Assembly: GCA_017451025.1 (NCBI GenBank)
Contig: JAFSSM010000006.1
Coordinates: 1 to 34,824 of the forward strand
DNA: 34,824 bases
Direction: 5' to 3'
DNA from: Synergistaceae bacterium
GTDB taxonomy: Bacteria; Synergistota; Synergistia; Synergistales; Aminobacteriaceae
Shown here: piece after piece, positions 10,214 through 19,578 of the stretch
How positions within the stretch are numbered: the stretch's first letter is position 1
Layout of the letters: every line of letters begins with the position of its first letter
Made by a program: the position numbers and the translations under genes
The notes under the pieces: model-generated
Database searches by the model: none
What the model saw: only the letters and a program-made list of their open reading frames with translations
What the model was told of the DNA's origin: nothing

Positions 10214-12646
10214 ATGCCCCGCAAAAACTTACTCTCTGAAGCCGAAGCCAAAAAGCTCCGCCAAATTGACGCATACACCCACGAATCCCACTTCCGCACC
10301 AACAATCCCCCCTCCGGTCTCGCCCGCTACGACACACTCCCTCAGCCCCCGCACACATACTCATTCGACCCCCACACCTCCCCAACTCTCGACTGGGCCG
10401 GAAAATCCGAAGGGCTCTCCTTCTCCGTCCCGACCCTCTCCCTCCACGTCCACGAGGCCGTCAAGCCCCACAAAATCCTCCGCTCCGTCCAGAACCAGAA
10501 CGAAACCAGGCAGCTCACCCTCTTTGAGTCCAGGCTCGACCGCATCAACAGACGAAACCAGGCCCTCGAGTTCTACCAGCATTCCGGAATGTGGTCGAAC
10601 AGAATGATTGCGGGAGATTCACTCATAATAATGAACTCCCTGCTGATGAAGGAGAACATGGCCGGACAGGTTCAGACGGTTTACATTGACCCTCCATACG
10701 GGATAAAGTACGGGAGTAATTTTCAGCCGTTTGTGGGTAAGAAGGACGTGAAGGACAGGAATGATGATGACCTGAGCACTGAGCCGGAGATGATAAGGGC
10801 ATTTCGGGACACGTGGGAGCTTGGGGTGCATTCATACCTGACGTATTTGCGGAACCGGTTGTTGCTGGTGAGGGAGCTGCTGAGTGAGTCGGGGAGTGTG
10901 TTTGTGCAGATAAGTGATGAGAATGTGCATTTGGTGAGGAATCTGTGTGATGAGGTATTTGGTGCGGAAAATTTTGTTAGCATGATAAGCCTTGAGAAAA
11001 CTTCCGGAGCTTCATCTTCATTGCTTGCAACAATTAATGACTATATCGTGTGGTATGCTAAGGACAAGGAGCGGGTGAAATATCATCAGCTCTACAAGCT
11101 AAAGGAGTTAGGCAAGGAAGGAACAACACAATATACGCGGAGAGACGGAGACAAAATTTTTGCATTAGACAATTGCACCAGCGCAGGAGCGGCCAGTCAG
11201 GAACAACCTTTTATTTACGAGGGCAGAACGTATTATCCATCAAAGAATCGGCATTGGCGAGTCGCAGTAGAAGGCATGAAGGAGTTAGCAAGGCACGGAC
11301 GGCTTCAAGTTGTAGGCAACACATTAATGTATAAACAATATCTAGATGATTTCCCGGTTGCCCCAATAAATAACGTGTGGGACGACGCAAAGATGACCGG
11401 CTTCACCGAACCAAAGCGTTACGTGGTGCAGACAGCTTCACTCGCCATCGCCCGCTGTATCCTCATGACCTCAGACCCCGGCGACCTCATCCTCGACATC
11501 ACCTGCGGCTCCGGCACCACCGCCTTCACCGCCGAACAATGGGGCAGACGCTGGATAACCTGCGACACCTCCCGCGTCGCACTCGCAATCGCCAGACAAC
11601 GCCTCCTCACCGCAACTTTCCCCTACTACTCCCTCGCTGACCCCGAAACCGGAATCTCCGCAGGCTTCCGCTACAAAACCGTTCCCCACATCACCCTAAA
11701 GTCCATCGCCAACAACGAACCGCCCTCTCAAGAAATCCTCTATGACCAGCCCGAAACTGACACCAAACGCATCCGCGTTACAGGCCCCTTCACCGTCGAA
11801 GCTCTACCCGCTCCCGTAGTCTTCTCTCCAGAAGAAGCAATCGAGACCGAATACCTCAACGAGGGCGCAAAACTCTCCGACTGGCGCGAACAGCTCCTCG
11901 CTACAGGCATTCTTGGACGCGGCGGCGAACGTATACGCTTTGCACGGATTGAACCTCTGACCGGAAGGCACTGGCTCAACGCTGAGGGCGAGACTGTGGA
12001 CGGCAGACGTACAGCTGTGTGTTTCGCCGGAGAATCTTCGCTGATGGATTCTGCACGGGTTGAGGGTGCCCTCGATGAGGCTGAGGACATGCGCCCCGCA
12101 CCGGAAGTGATAGTTTTTGCGGCGTTCCAGTTTGACCCGGAGGCGGCGAGAATGATTGCGGCGGTGAACTGGCAGGGAATTGCGGTGCTTCAGGTTCAGA
12201 TGAACCCCGACATGATGACCGAAGACCTGCGCCGGAAAGTCAGGACGGATCAATCGTTCTGGCTTGTGGGCCAGCCCGACGCTGAACTTGAGGAAGTTGG
12301 AGAGGGGCTTTACCGCGTGAAGGTTTTGGGTTTCGACTACTACAACCCCAGCACGAATAAAGTAGAGTCCGGCAACGCAGACAAGATTGCTATGTGGCTT
12401 CTGGATACTGATTACGACAGAATGACCCTCGAACCGTCGCAGGTGTTTTTCCCGATGGAGGGAGTGCCTGGAGACTGGACAAAACTTGCTAAAACTCTCA
12501 GGGCAGAGATTGACGCGGAGGCACTGCAGAAATTTGCAGGCCATGAATCTTTGCCGTTCGAGTGCCGGAAGGGCCAGCGTGTGGCGGTGAAGATTATTGA
12601 CAACAGGGGCATCGAGAGCATGAGGATATTGACGCTTGATGAGTAA
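10214..12646 (+). CDS. Type III-like DNA adenine methyltransferase (Mod), without a restriction partner
   Basis: This 810-residue protein is a beta-class amino-methyltransferase. The catalytic motif IV (YIDPPYG, residues 157-163) precedes the AdoMet motif I (LDITCGSGTT, 427-436). Such proteins methylate adenine at N6 in a specific sequence. Residues about 255-395, between the two motifs, form the target recognition region. Its DNA (about 10976-11400) is clearly more AT-rich than the flanks, as expected for an exchanged recognition module. A C-terminal region of ~350 residues (QFDPEAARMIAAVNWQG) is typical of long Mod proteins coupled to DEAD-box Res subunits. Here no res gene follows: flgL converges immediately downstream. 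It is either an orphan epigenetic methylase or a remnant. The ATG is preceded by GGAAGGA. Codon third positions swing between C-rich and G-rich blocks within the gene. Confidence 0.9.
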   Translation: MPRKNLLSEAEAKKLRQIDAYTHESHFRTNNPPSGLARYDTLPQPPHTYSFDPHTSPTLDWAGKSEGLSFSVPTLSLHVHEAVKPHKILRSVQNQNETRQLTLFESRLDRINRRNQALEFYQHSGMWSNRMIAGDSLIIMNSLLMKENMAGQVQTVYIDPPYGIKYGSNFQPFVGKKDVKDRNDDDLSTEPEMIRAFRDTWELGVHSYLTYLRNRLLLVRELLSESGSVFVQISDENVHLVRNLCDEVFGAENFVSMISLEKTSGASSSLLATINDYIVWYAKDKERVKYHQLYKLKELGKEGTTQYTRRDGDKIFALDNCTSAGAASQEQPFIYEGRTYYPSKNRHWRVAVEGMKELARHGRLQVVGNTLMYKQYLDDFPVAPINNVWDDAKMTGFTEPKRYVVQTASLAIARCILMTSDPGDLILDITCGSGTTAFTAEQWGRRWITCDTSRVALAIARQRLLTATFPYYSLADPETGISAGFRYKTVPHITLKSIANNEPPSQEILYDQPETDTKRIRVTGPFTVEALPAPVVFSPEEAIETEYLNEGAKLSDWREQLLATGILGRGGERIRFARIEPLTGRHWLNAEGETVDGRRTAVCFAGESSLMDSARVEGALDEAEDMRPAPEVIVFAAFQFDPEAARMIAAVNWQGIAVLQVQMNPDMMTEDLRRKVRTDQSFWLVGQPDAELEEVGEGLYRVKVLGFDYYNPSTNKVESGNADKIAMWLLDTDYDRMTLEPSQVFFPMEGVPGDWTKLAKTLRAEIDAEALQKFAGHESLPFECRKGQRVAVKIIDNRGIESMRILTLDE

Positions 12647-12650
12647 TAAA

Positions 12651-12681
12651 AAGCAGCCGGTGAAATACTCACTAGCTGCTT
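12651..12681 (-). terminator. Terminator of flgL, shared tail-to-tail with mod
   Basis: AAGCAGC/GCTGCTT stem, extended by an inner GTGA/TCAC pairing, is followed on the minus strand by TTTATT. It lies between the convergent mod and flgL genes and serves mainly flgL. Confidence 0.75.
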
Positions 12682-12707
12682 CACACAGAACACTTTTTAT
12701 GTTTAGT

Positions 12708-15700
12708 TTAATGGAGGAAGTCCAGAAGGGTGGGCTGAATCAGTCTTGATATTACCGCCAAATTAGCCTGGTACATGTAATCCGCAACCATCAGCTGGGA
12801 AATTGCATCAGCAGGGTCAATCTTCACCAGGTCATCGTAGCTTTCCGTCATTATCGCGCTTTCTTGGGTGAGCTTCTCGCCGTTGTACTCGTAGCGTGCC
12901 TGCAGTGCCCCGTTCTCCGACATCACCGAAAGAATATTGCTGATGAAGTCGTCTATCTTCGGCAGCAGCTTATCCGCCAAATTGTCCCTGTTGCCCGACT
13001 CTATCGCCGCTATCACGTCGTTAATCACCCCGAAGCCGTTCTGCCTCATCGTGTTTGCGCCGCTCCTGATCGTTGCGTTCTGGCTGTGAATGCCGTACTG
13101 GTAGAAGTCGTTGTTGTCGATACCTCTGGTAGTAGCATCACCGTCAAGGTTGTAGCCGCCGCGATAATAGCTCCTTAAGGAAGTCTCATCGCCCATAAAA
13201 TCGCTCGTTACGTCCGTTCCATCCTTCTCGAACTTCACTTCCAGTGAATAGCCGCGCATAGACCAGAGCATAAGTTCCTTGTCCTCGTTGACCTCCGCAC
13301 GAACATCATAGTCCTGCATTCTGGCATTAATAAACCTCGCAACATCATCTGCCTGAATCCTCGTGTCGCTTTCCCCCTCAATGCTCGTAACGTTGCGAAT
13401 TTCCGTCAGGTCAATCGTGTGCGAATATCCCGCTACCGTAATCGTAAGCTCCGTTGCAGGGAAGTTATCGGGGTCTGACATGTCCCACACAAAATTTGTG
13501 TCGTCCATTATGCCGTCGCCAGTTCCGTCAGCGTTCAGCCGCGTCTGAATCCCCGTGCTGATTCCCAGAGCATCCTGCGCAATATGTCCCTTCACGTCAA
13601 TTATGCTCACCGCAGAACCGTCCACCGAAGAAATCGAGATTAACGGGTAATCTCCGGAGTTGCGAGGGGGAGTCTGTCCCATGTGTTCATCGTAGTAATT
13701 CACGTACAGCCATTCGCCAGCCTGAGACCTGAGGCGGTCCATTACGTCCTTGACCGTATCGGTCTCGCTTACGTCAATTTCCACGCTGTGCCCCAAGTTC
13801 TCGAAGCGTATAGTCCCGTCGCGGAAATCTGCGGCCATCGCATCCCCCAAGCTCTCAGAGTCCCTTATGGGATATTCTGTTTTCGCGAGGTTGGACGTAA
13901 TTCCTCCGTGAATGCCCATCTGCGCGGCAATACCCGCAGAATAATCACTCCACACCGGATCGTTGAACGGCATATCCACAACAGTGAACGCCTCGCCCGA
14001 CAAAAAGTATATCGCCGAAGAACCGGCTATCTTGTTCATCGAAGCGTCAACGTGAACAGTACAGCCCATAATTTCGTGGCCTTCCTGAGCGTTCACGTCA
14101 TCAACTATTGCCTGCATAACTTTATTGCGGTCAACAAATCCGGTCTGAGGGTCAACCACTTCTGCCTTCTTGATGTTCACGTCGTAGTACATTCCGCAAT
14201 TCATCTGTACCCTGAGCGGAATACCTACGTTGTCGTCAACGCAGGGTGCTGACGGGAAATTCACGCACTTAGTGCCGGTTCCGGCCCGGGCGGATGTGTA
14301 TGCGTCGGTGCGCAGTGCTGTAGAGAGGCCGAGCTGGTCTGCGTAGTTGTACTCGTTCATGTCGAGGAACAGCACCTCTTCGCCGTTGAAGCCCCTTATC
14401 ACCAGACGCTGAGTCGCCGTTTCGCTGTCGGTGCCTGAGGCAGTAAGTGCCTTCTCCGTCGAATCTTCCTCAAGGGTAACCTCAATCCATCCTGACCCTG
14501 CATTTTTGAGCCTGTCCGCAACTTCCTGCAGTGTATAGTCTCCAGAGTTCAGCTTTATATCGGCATACCGTCCGCCGCTCATCACCCGCCAGTGAAGTTC
14601 TGTCCCGGCCTCAACGGTCAGCTTTTCCTGCGGGTCAAACTCCCTGCTCTTCATTGCCGTCTCCATTCCGAGCGCGTCGAATATGTCTATGTGGCTGTGG
14701 TCTAACTGCCTGCGTTCTGATGTCGCCTTGAGAATCGTGCTGCCGTCCTCGAAATTGAAGAGGGCTGATGCTTCGTTGATATATGCTTCGTTTTTCGGCT
14801 TCTCTGCCTGAATTATCAGCGAAGGACAATACATTTCTTCCGCCGCGTCGTTGTTGGCGAGCCTGTCCGTAGATGCTGTGCCGGTCTTCTGCGCTACAAT
14901 CGTTATGCTCTTTCCGTCAGCAGATGTACGTGCAACAACTCCCTCGATTGAGTTGACCTTCTCTGCAACGTCATCGAGTGTATCGTCCTTGTTGATGAAT
15001 ATCTTGGACTTAGTTACGGCATCGTCGCCGGTCTGAACTGTGAATGATGCTGATGTGCTGGTGATCGGGTCAGAAATTCCGAATATCTCCTCAATTCCTG
15101 TGCCTGATACCGTAATTTCTTCCTGAATGTCATTCTGCAGAACAAGCCTTCCCTTGAGATTTCCTGTCGAGAACGACGCAAAAGGTGTTCCGTCCTCAGA
15201 GCCGGAGAACTCGCGGTTGATTGCTGTAACCAGGTCAGTAGACGAGTCTATCGTTGTGAGGTCGAACGTTGCGGTCTTGCTCCCTGCGGTAATGGTTATG
15301 TCTCCTGAAGCACTGCTTCCCTTCCAGCTGAGGATGTTATTTTTGCCCATAAGGCCGTTAGGTCCGTTGCCGTTGAGCTTCCAGGAAACATTATCAGCAT
15401 CAAATTCTTTGGTGGTTATTGACGCGGGCATAGGCATATAGTCTGTGTCGGGCCAGCCGGTAATCCCGATTTTTTCGCCGGTGTTGCTCTTCATGATGAG
15501 CTGCTGTACACCCTTCTCGCTGTCCTTCTCAACAGTAACGTGAACCAGCATATCCGCTCCCTGTTCCTCAAGAGATCTGTTCACGATCTCGGCCAAGTCA
15601 TCAAGGCTGATTCCTGTGTGCTCGTCGGGGTCCCGGAAACGGTTATAGTCCGTCGAGTTCGAGTAGTCGGTGCTGGTCTTTCTGGTGTTGTAGTCGTTCC

Positions 15701-16382
15701 AGTCCTCAGGGATAAACACGGATAACGTTCTGTTGCCGACGGTGATCTGGACTTTTTCTTCGCGGCCTGTCCATTCCCAATTGAGCGGGACATAGTGCGA
15801 GCATATGAAGTATGAATCATCGTTTTCCTGCACAATATCATTCCCTGCAAATCCTACGTCACCAAGCAGTCCGTCATTCACCGCATACTTGATTCTTTCG
15901 TCCGAACCCTGATAGGTTATGCTTCCGTCAGACTGTTCGACGAATGGCCTTGTTGTTGTGTCTGTTCCTCCAAAAATATACTGCCCTGCAACTTTTGTGT
16001 TGAGGTTGTCGAGCATAATTTTCTTGTTGGCTTCTATCTGCGCAGTAATATCCTTGAGCTGGCTGCTGTCCAGAGAACCATCACCCGCCTGAATAATTAA
16101 CGACCTGATGGCCTGTGCCGCATCAAGGACATTATTCATTGCACTATCCGCATAACGCAGCATAGTGATTGCGTTGGTGGTGTTCTGGGTGTACTTGTCG
16201 TTAGCCTTCATTGCCGACTGCATAGCCAGCGACCTCGCAACCGCAGAAGGATTCTCTGTCAGGTTAGTATACTTGTCGCCCGATGCTATCTGCCTCTGCA
16301 AGTCCTGAATATTCCTCTGGCTCTTCAGGAGCGAGTCCATCAGGCTGCCGTACATTGTTGCTGTAGTTAATCGGCTGTACAT
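12708..16382 (-). CDS. flgL: Flagellar hook-associated protein 3 (FlgL), greatly enlarged
   Basis: FlgL joins the hook to the filament. The ATG at 16382 (MYSRLTTATM) has AAGGAG ten bases upstream; an ATG 39 bases further out would lie beyond a terminator-like hairpin and is rejected. Residues 1 to ~150 are the flagellin-like N-terminal helical domain (RQIASGDKYTNLTENPSAVA, AGQYIFGGTDT) and the last ~115 are the matching C-terminal helix (ALQARYEYNGEKLTQESAIM, MVADYMYQANL). Typical FlgL is about 300 residues; this one is about 1224. The ~900-residue middle contains several flagellin hook IN-like repeats (for example GDITITAGSKTATFDLTT and KIFINKDDTLDDVAEKVNS) and would form large surface domains. 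It is the last gene of flgM-flgN-flgK-flgL. fliW and csrA, which often follow, are absent here. Confidence 0.93.
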   Translation of the reverse strand: MYSRLTTATMYGSLMDSLLKSQRNIQDLQRQIASGDKYTNLTENPSAVARSLAMQSAMKANDKYTQNTTNAITMLRYADSAMNNVLDAAQAIRSLIIQAGDGSLDSSQLKDITAQIEANKKIMLDNLNTKVAGQYIFGGTDTTTRPFVEQSDGSITYQGSDERIKYAVNDGLLGDVGFAGNDIVQENDDSYFICSHYVPLNWEWTGREEKVQITVGNRTLSVFIPEDWNDYNTRKTSTDYSNSTDYNRFRDPDEHTGISLDDLAEIVNRSLEEQGADMLVHVTVEKDSEKGVQQLIMKSNTGEKIGITGWPDTDYMPMPASITTKEFDADNVSWKLNGNGPNGLMGKNNILSWKGSSASGDITITAGSKTATFDLTTIDSSTDLVTAINREFSGSEDGTPFASFSTGNLKGRLVLQNDIQEEITVSGTGIEEIFGISDPITSTSASFTVQTGDDAVTKSKIFINKDDTLDDVAEKVNSIEGVVARTSADGKSITIVAQKTGTASTDRLANNDAAEEMYCPSLIIQAEKPKNEAYINEASALFNFEDGSTILKATSERRQLDHSHIDIFDALGMETAMKSREFDPQEKLTVEAGTELHWRVMSGGRYADIKLNSGDYTLQEVADRLKNAGSGWIEVTLEEDSTEKALTASGTDSETATQRLVIRGFNGEEVLFLDMNEYNYADQLGLSTALRTDAYTSARAGTGTKCVNFPSAPCVDDNVGIPLRVQMNCGMYYDVNIKKAEVVDPQTGFVDRNKVMQAIVDDVNAQEGHEIMGCTVHVDASMNKIAGSSAIYFLSGEAFTVVDMPFNDPVWSDYSAGIAAQMGIHGGITSNLAKTEYPIRDSESLGDAMAADFRDGTIRFENLGHSVEIDVSETDTVKDVMDRLRSQAGEWLYVNYYDEHMGQTPPRNSGDYPLISISSVDGSAVSIIDVKGHIAQDALGISTGIQTRLNADGTGDGIMDDTNFVWDMSDPDNFPATELTITVAGYSHTIDLTEIRNVTSIEGESDTRIQADDVARFINARMQDYDVRAEVNEDKELMLWSMRGYSLEVKFEKDGTDVTSDFMGDETSLRSYYRGGYNLDGDATTRGIDNNDFYQYGIHSQNATIRSGANTMRQNGFGVINDVIAAIESGNRDNLADKLLPKIDDFISNILSVMSENGALQARYEYNGEKLTQESAIMTESYDDLVKIDPADAISQLMVADYMYQANLAVISRLIQPTLLDFLH

Positions 16383-16402
16383 GATAAATTTTCTCCTTAG
16401 TA

Positions 16403-16434
16403 CAAAAATAGCCCCCCGCATCCTTTGGAGGGCT
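16403..16434 (-). terminator. Terminator-like hairpin between flgK and flgL
   Basis: On the minus strand AGCCCTCC pairs with GGGGGGCT (one G-T pair, 9-base loop), followed by ATTTTTG. It lies 20 bases before the flgL start and could lower flgL expression relative to flgK by partial termination, or protect the 3' end of processed flgK mRNA. Confidence 0.7.
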
Positions 16435-16467
16435 TATTAATTCGAAACATCAACGGGTCTGCAAGAA

Positions 16468-19400
16468 TTATCGGCCGACTAATCCCATTCCGTTAATTAT
16501 CTTGTCGAGCATTTCGTCGTAGGTAGTGATGTATCTGGACATTGCTCCGAACGCGCGGTTCAGTATCACCATATCCATCAATTCCTCGTCGAGATTTACG
16601 CCGCTTACCGCCTGACGCTGAGAGTCTATCTGATCCGACACAGTGGCTTCCGTAGTGTACATGAGCTGTGCGTTCGCCGCCGCAGTGCCTATTCTGGTTA
16701 GCATTGCGTCATAGATCCCGCCGACGGTCATCGTGTGGTTCTCGAGTATCTTGCTGAAATTCAGGTCTACCATTCTGGAGGCGTTGGTGCCGTCTCCGTT
16801 TCCGCCGGACACTCCCTGAGTGGCTTTGCCCTCGCTGTCCTTTTTGCCCATTGCCGCACCAATCAGTGAGGGGTCTGCTTCAACTCTGGCATCAACGCTA
16901 AGTTTTCTGGCCGCTCCCGATTTAGTGCCGAGCTGGTTGAAGAAAGCTGTACCTGTAGTAGTTACGTCGCCGCCTACTCCGTAGCCGGAATACTGGTAAG
17001 CATTTACGTGCTGAACCAGGCCGTAAGCCATGCTGTCAATATCATCAATCATGCCTGGTATCATTCCGTCGCGAATTTCCTCCATCGCCTTGATCGATCC
17101 GTCCCTGATGTGATGGCGGACTGTTATTGTCGTTGACCCTGCGTCCTTGAGGTTCAGCCACATACCCTCGCTGACTTCGCTTAATGTCTTTGCGCTGTAG
17201 CGTTCGCGGGAATCTCCGGTAGTTGCCGGGATTCTTCTGGCCTTGTTGAACTTGTTATCGGAGGAAAGATAGCGCACGTTGTTGAGGCTGAACGAGGCAT
17301 CCTGAGCTACTCCGAAGTCAGGGATGTACGCAACTTCCCTGTAGCTGTAAATCGTGTTGCCGCTGCTGTCGGTCATATCAGTAGCTATCTGCTGATTTTT
17401 GGTGAGGCCGAGACGGCGCAGCACCTGCATATTTCCGTCAGCACTGCCCATCAGGGTAATTCTCTGCGCTTCGCCCGCAACGTCCGCAGAAATTTCCAGA
17501 TACCCCTTCTCAACAGAAGCGTGCACCCACTGTTCGGGTTCAGTGAGTCCAAATTCTTCCTGGTACTTCTCGTTAATCTTGTTGCGAATGGTAATCAGGC
17601 TGTCGGAACTCTCAACGTCAATCGTAATCACCGGATTTTTGTTGACGATGCCTAGCCTCGAAGCTAAATCCCCTTCAACGTCAGAAATGGAGATAAGGTG
17701 ATTGTCGTCGGAGTCAATGTAGAACTGAGTAACTGTGCCTGACGTAGATTTGCCTGATACTACGCTGGTGTTGGCGAGTGCCGGGTTGTCGGAGCTTCCT
17801 GCTTTAGCGAGAGTTGAGGCCATAAATTCCGTGAGGTCTTTCACTGTGAGGACGTGCTGTCCTGCGTATAGTGAGCTTGCTGAATCGACAATCTTGGTCT
17901 CGGTGGTCAGGTCAGAACTGAGCACCCATTTTCCGAGTGAGTTGTTCCACGAAGCAGTGAAGTCCACCTGATCCGCCGATACTCCGACACGGAAAGTGTA
18001 CTTGTCGCCAGCTTCACCCTGTCCGAGAATTTCGCCTTCACCGAGTCCCTTGCTGGGAGTTTCCTTGAAGTTTGAGGAAGTTACGCGTGTTCCCTGAGTG
18101 CCTACCTGGATTCTGAATGAGCCTGAGAGGTTAAGAGCGTCTTCAACATTTGTGGGGTCAACTCTCATGTTTACAGGTGTTAGTTCGCGCTTGGCCTCAG
18201 AGAGTGTTCCGAGAAGGCCGCTGTAGTCGGTGATTTCGAGGGGTGATTCGTCTTCTGCTGTGAACATCAGCGCATAAGTATCTGGTGATGATGTTACCTG
18301 AACTTCCTCAACGTCGAGGTTCATGGTACCCTTCGAGGAATCGATAAAATTCATCAGCTCCGTTATGCTGAGTGTATCGTTCCCTGCCTGGCCTGTTATG
18401 CCTGTATCCACTCCGTCAAATTCTGCCCTCATCTTCCAGTCATTGATGGGCGAGCTGGAATCATTAGGGTCTGTGTGTCCCGCGTCAATCTTTATTGTCA
18501 GGATATGAGGAAGGCCGCTATCGTCGAGCGTCCTGAACTGCAATTTGTAGGGTATATCAGCAGAGTTCCCGTCCAGAATAAACTTGTTGCTGTCGAAAGC
18601 AGAAGTCCTCACCGCAAAAGTCTCCAGGCAGTGCGCATTTCCGCCGCCCGCCGTCCACTCCGCTCCGTTAGCCACACGGTCAACCACAAGCTGGTATGTC
18701 CCTTCCGGTCCTGTCGCCAGAGCATCAGCCACTGCCGGATTGCTCACAATGTCGAACTCGTTATCGCTGACCTGCACGTCATAATACACCTGGTTATCCC
18801 ACATGAACGAATGCGCGACCAATTCACGCACATGTGTTCCCTGCACAAGCACCCTGCCGTTCACCGACAGGAAGAACTCTCCCTTCACATCGTACTTTTC
18901 GACCGGCTCATTGTAGGATATGTCCATCATCTTGGAGAGCTTGTCGATGAGCAGGTCCCTCTGATCCATCAAGTCATTGGGAGTCTGGTCAAGAGCTTCC
19001 GCACTCGCTATCCTGTAATTCAGGTGTGCCAAGTTATGCAGCATCATGTTGGCTTCGTCCACTGACTGCTTAATCTCAAGGTTGACGCGCTCGTTGTAGG
19101 TCCTGAAGTTGTCGACGAGGTTATCCATCATCATACCGAGAGAGTTTGCGGAAGTTACGAGGGCCTGACGCGCCGAAGTGTCCTCCGGAGTCTGCTGGAG
19201 GTTCTGCATGTTCGTGAAGAACACATCCATTGCCGAACGAATGCCTGACGATGTAGGCTCGGGAATGTAGCTCTGCACAGCATCATAGAGATCGTTTACC
19301 TTCTCCCAGTAGCCGAGCGTCGACTGCATATCCCGGAACTGGAAGTCCAGAAATTCATCGCGTATCCTCTCGATGTCTGAGGCATACATGCCCTGCCCGA

Positions 19401-19572
19401 GCTGTCCTGTGTGCGGAATATCCTCCGGCGTAACCGTCTTGAAGTTCACGCGCTGGCGGGAATACCCCTCAGTCCCCATATTGGAGATGTTGTGCCCGAC
19501 GGTCTGCATTCCCAATCGGAAAGCATTCAAAGCACTTCTGCCCATTTCGAGCCCGCCGAATGTACTGCTCAT
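16468..19572 (-). CDS. flgK: Flagellar hook-associated protein 1 (FlgK), enlarged
   Basis: FlgK caps the hook and, with FlgL, forms the hook-filament junction. At 1034 residues it is about twice the usual ~550. The N-terminus is diagnostic: SALNAFRLGMQTVGHNISNM, EGYSRQRV and LGQGMYASDIERIRDEFLDFQFR. A helical D1 region follows (GIRSAMDVFFTNMQNLQQTPEDTSARQALVTSA, in part). The C-terminus carries SGVNLDEELMDMVILNRAFGAMSRYITTYDEMLDKIINGMG-like helix residues. The extra ~480 residues in the middle are beta-rich, with hook IN-like stretches (NPVITIDVESSDSLITIRNK). A GGGGG stretch about eight bases before the ATG serves as ribosome site. The gap to flgN is 6 bp, so they are co-transcribed. Confidence 0.94.
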   Translation of the reverse strand: MSSTFGGLEMGRSALNAFRLGMQTVGHNISNMGTEGYSRQRVNFKTVTPEDIPHTGQLGQGMYASDIERIRDEFLDFQFRDMQSTLGYWEKVNDLYDAVQSYIPEPTSSGIRSAMDVFFTNMQNLQQTPEDTSARQALVTSANSLGMMMDNLVDNFRTYNERVNLEIKQSVDEANMMLHNLAHLNYRIASAEALDQTPNDLMDQRDLLIDKLSKMMDISYNEPVEKYDVKGEFFLSVNGRVLVQGTHVRELVAHSFMWDNQVYYDVQVSDNEFDIVSNPAVADALATGPEGTYQLVVDRVANGAEWTAGGGNAHCLETFAVRTSAFDSNKFILDGNSADIPYKLQFRTLDDSGLPHILTIKIDAGHTDPNDSSSPINDWKMRAEFDGVDTGITGQAGNDTLSITELMNFIDSSKGTMNLDVEEVQVTSSPDTYALMFTAEDESPLEITDYSGLLGTLSEAKRELTPVNMRVDPTNVEDALNLSGSFRIQVGTQGTRVTSSNFKETPSKGLGEGEILGQGEAGDKYTFRVGVSADQVDFTASWNNSLGKWVLSSDLTTETKIVDSASSLYAGQHVLTVKDLTEFMASTLAKAGSSDNPALANTSVVSGKSTSGTVTQFYIDSDDNHLISISDVEGDLASRLGIVNKNPVITIDVESSDSLITIRNKINEKYQEEFGLTEPEQWVHASVEKGYLEISADVAGEAQRITLMGSADGNMQVLRRLGLTKNQQIATDMTDSSGNTIYSYREVAYIPDFGVAQDASFSLNNVRYLSSDNKFNKARRIPATTGDSRERYSAKTLSEVSEGMWLNLKDAGSTTITVRHHIRDGSIKAMEEIRDGMIPGMIDDIDSMAYGLVQHVNAYQYSGYGVGGDVTTTGTAFFNQLGTKSGAARKLSVDARVEADPSLIGAAMGKKDSEGKATQGVSGGNGDGTNASRMVDLNFSKILENHTMTVGGIYDAMLTRIGTAAANAQLMYTTEATVSDQIDSQRQAVSGVNLDEELMDMVILNRAFGAMSRYITTYDEMLDKIINGMGLVGR

Positions 19573-19578
19573 TTTATT

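Noticed and set aside
16383-16421. N-terminal extension of FlgL
   Set aside because: The added codons lie over a terminator-like hairpin, and MYSRLTTATM with its good ribosome site is the family start.
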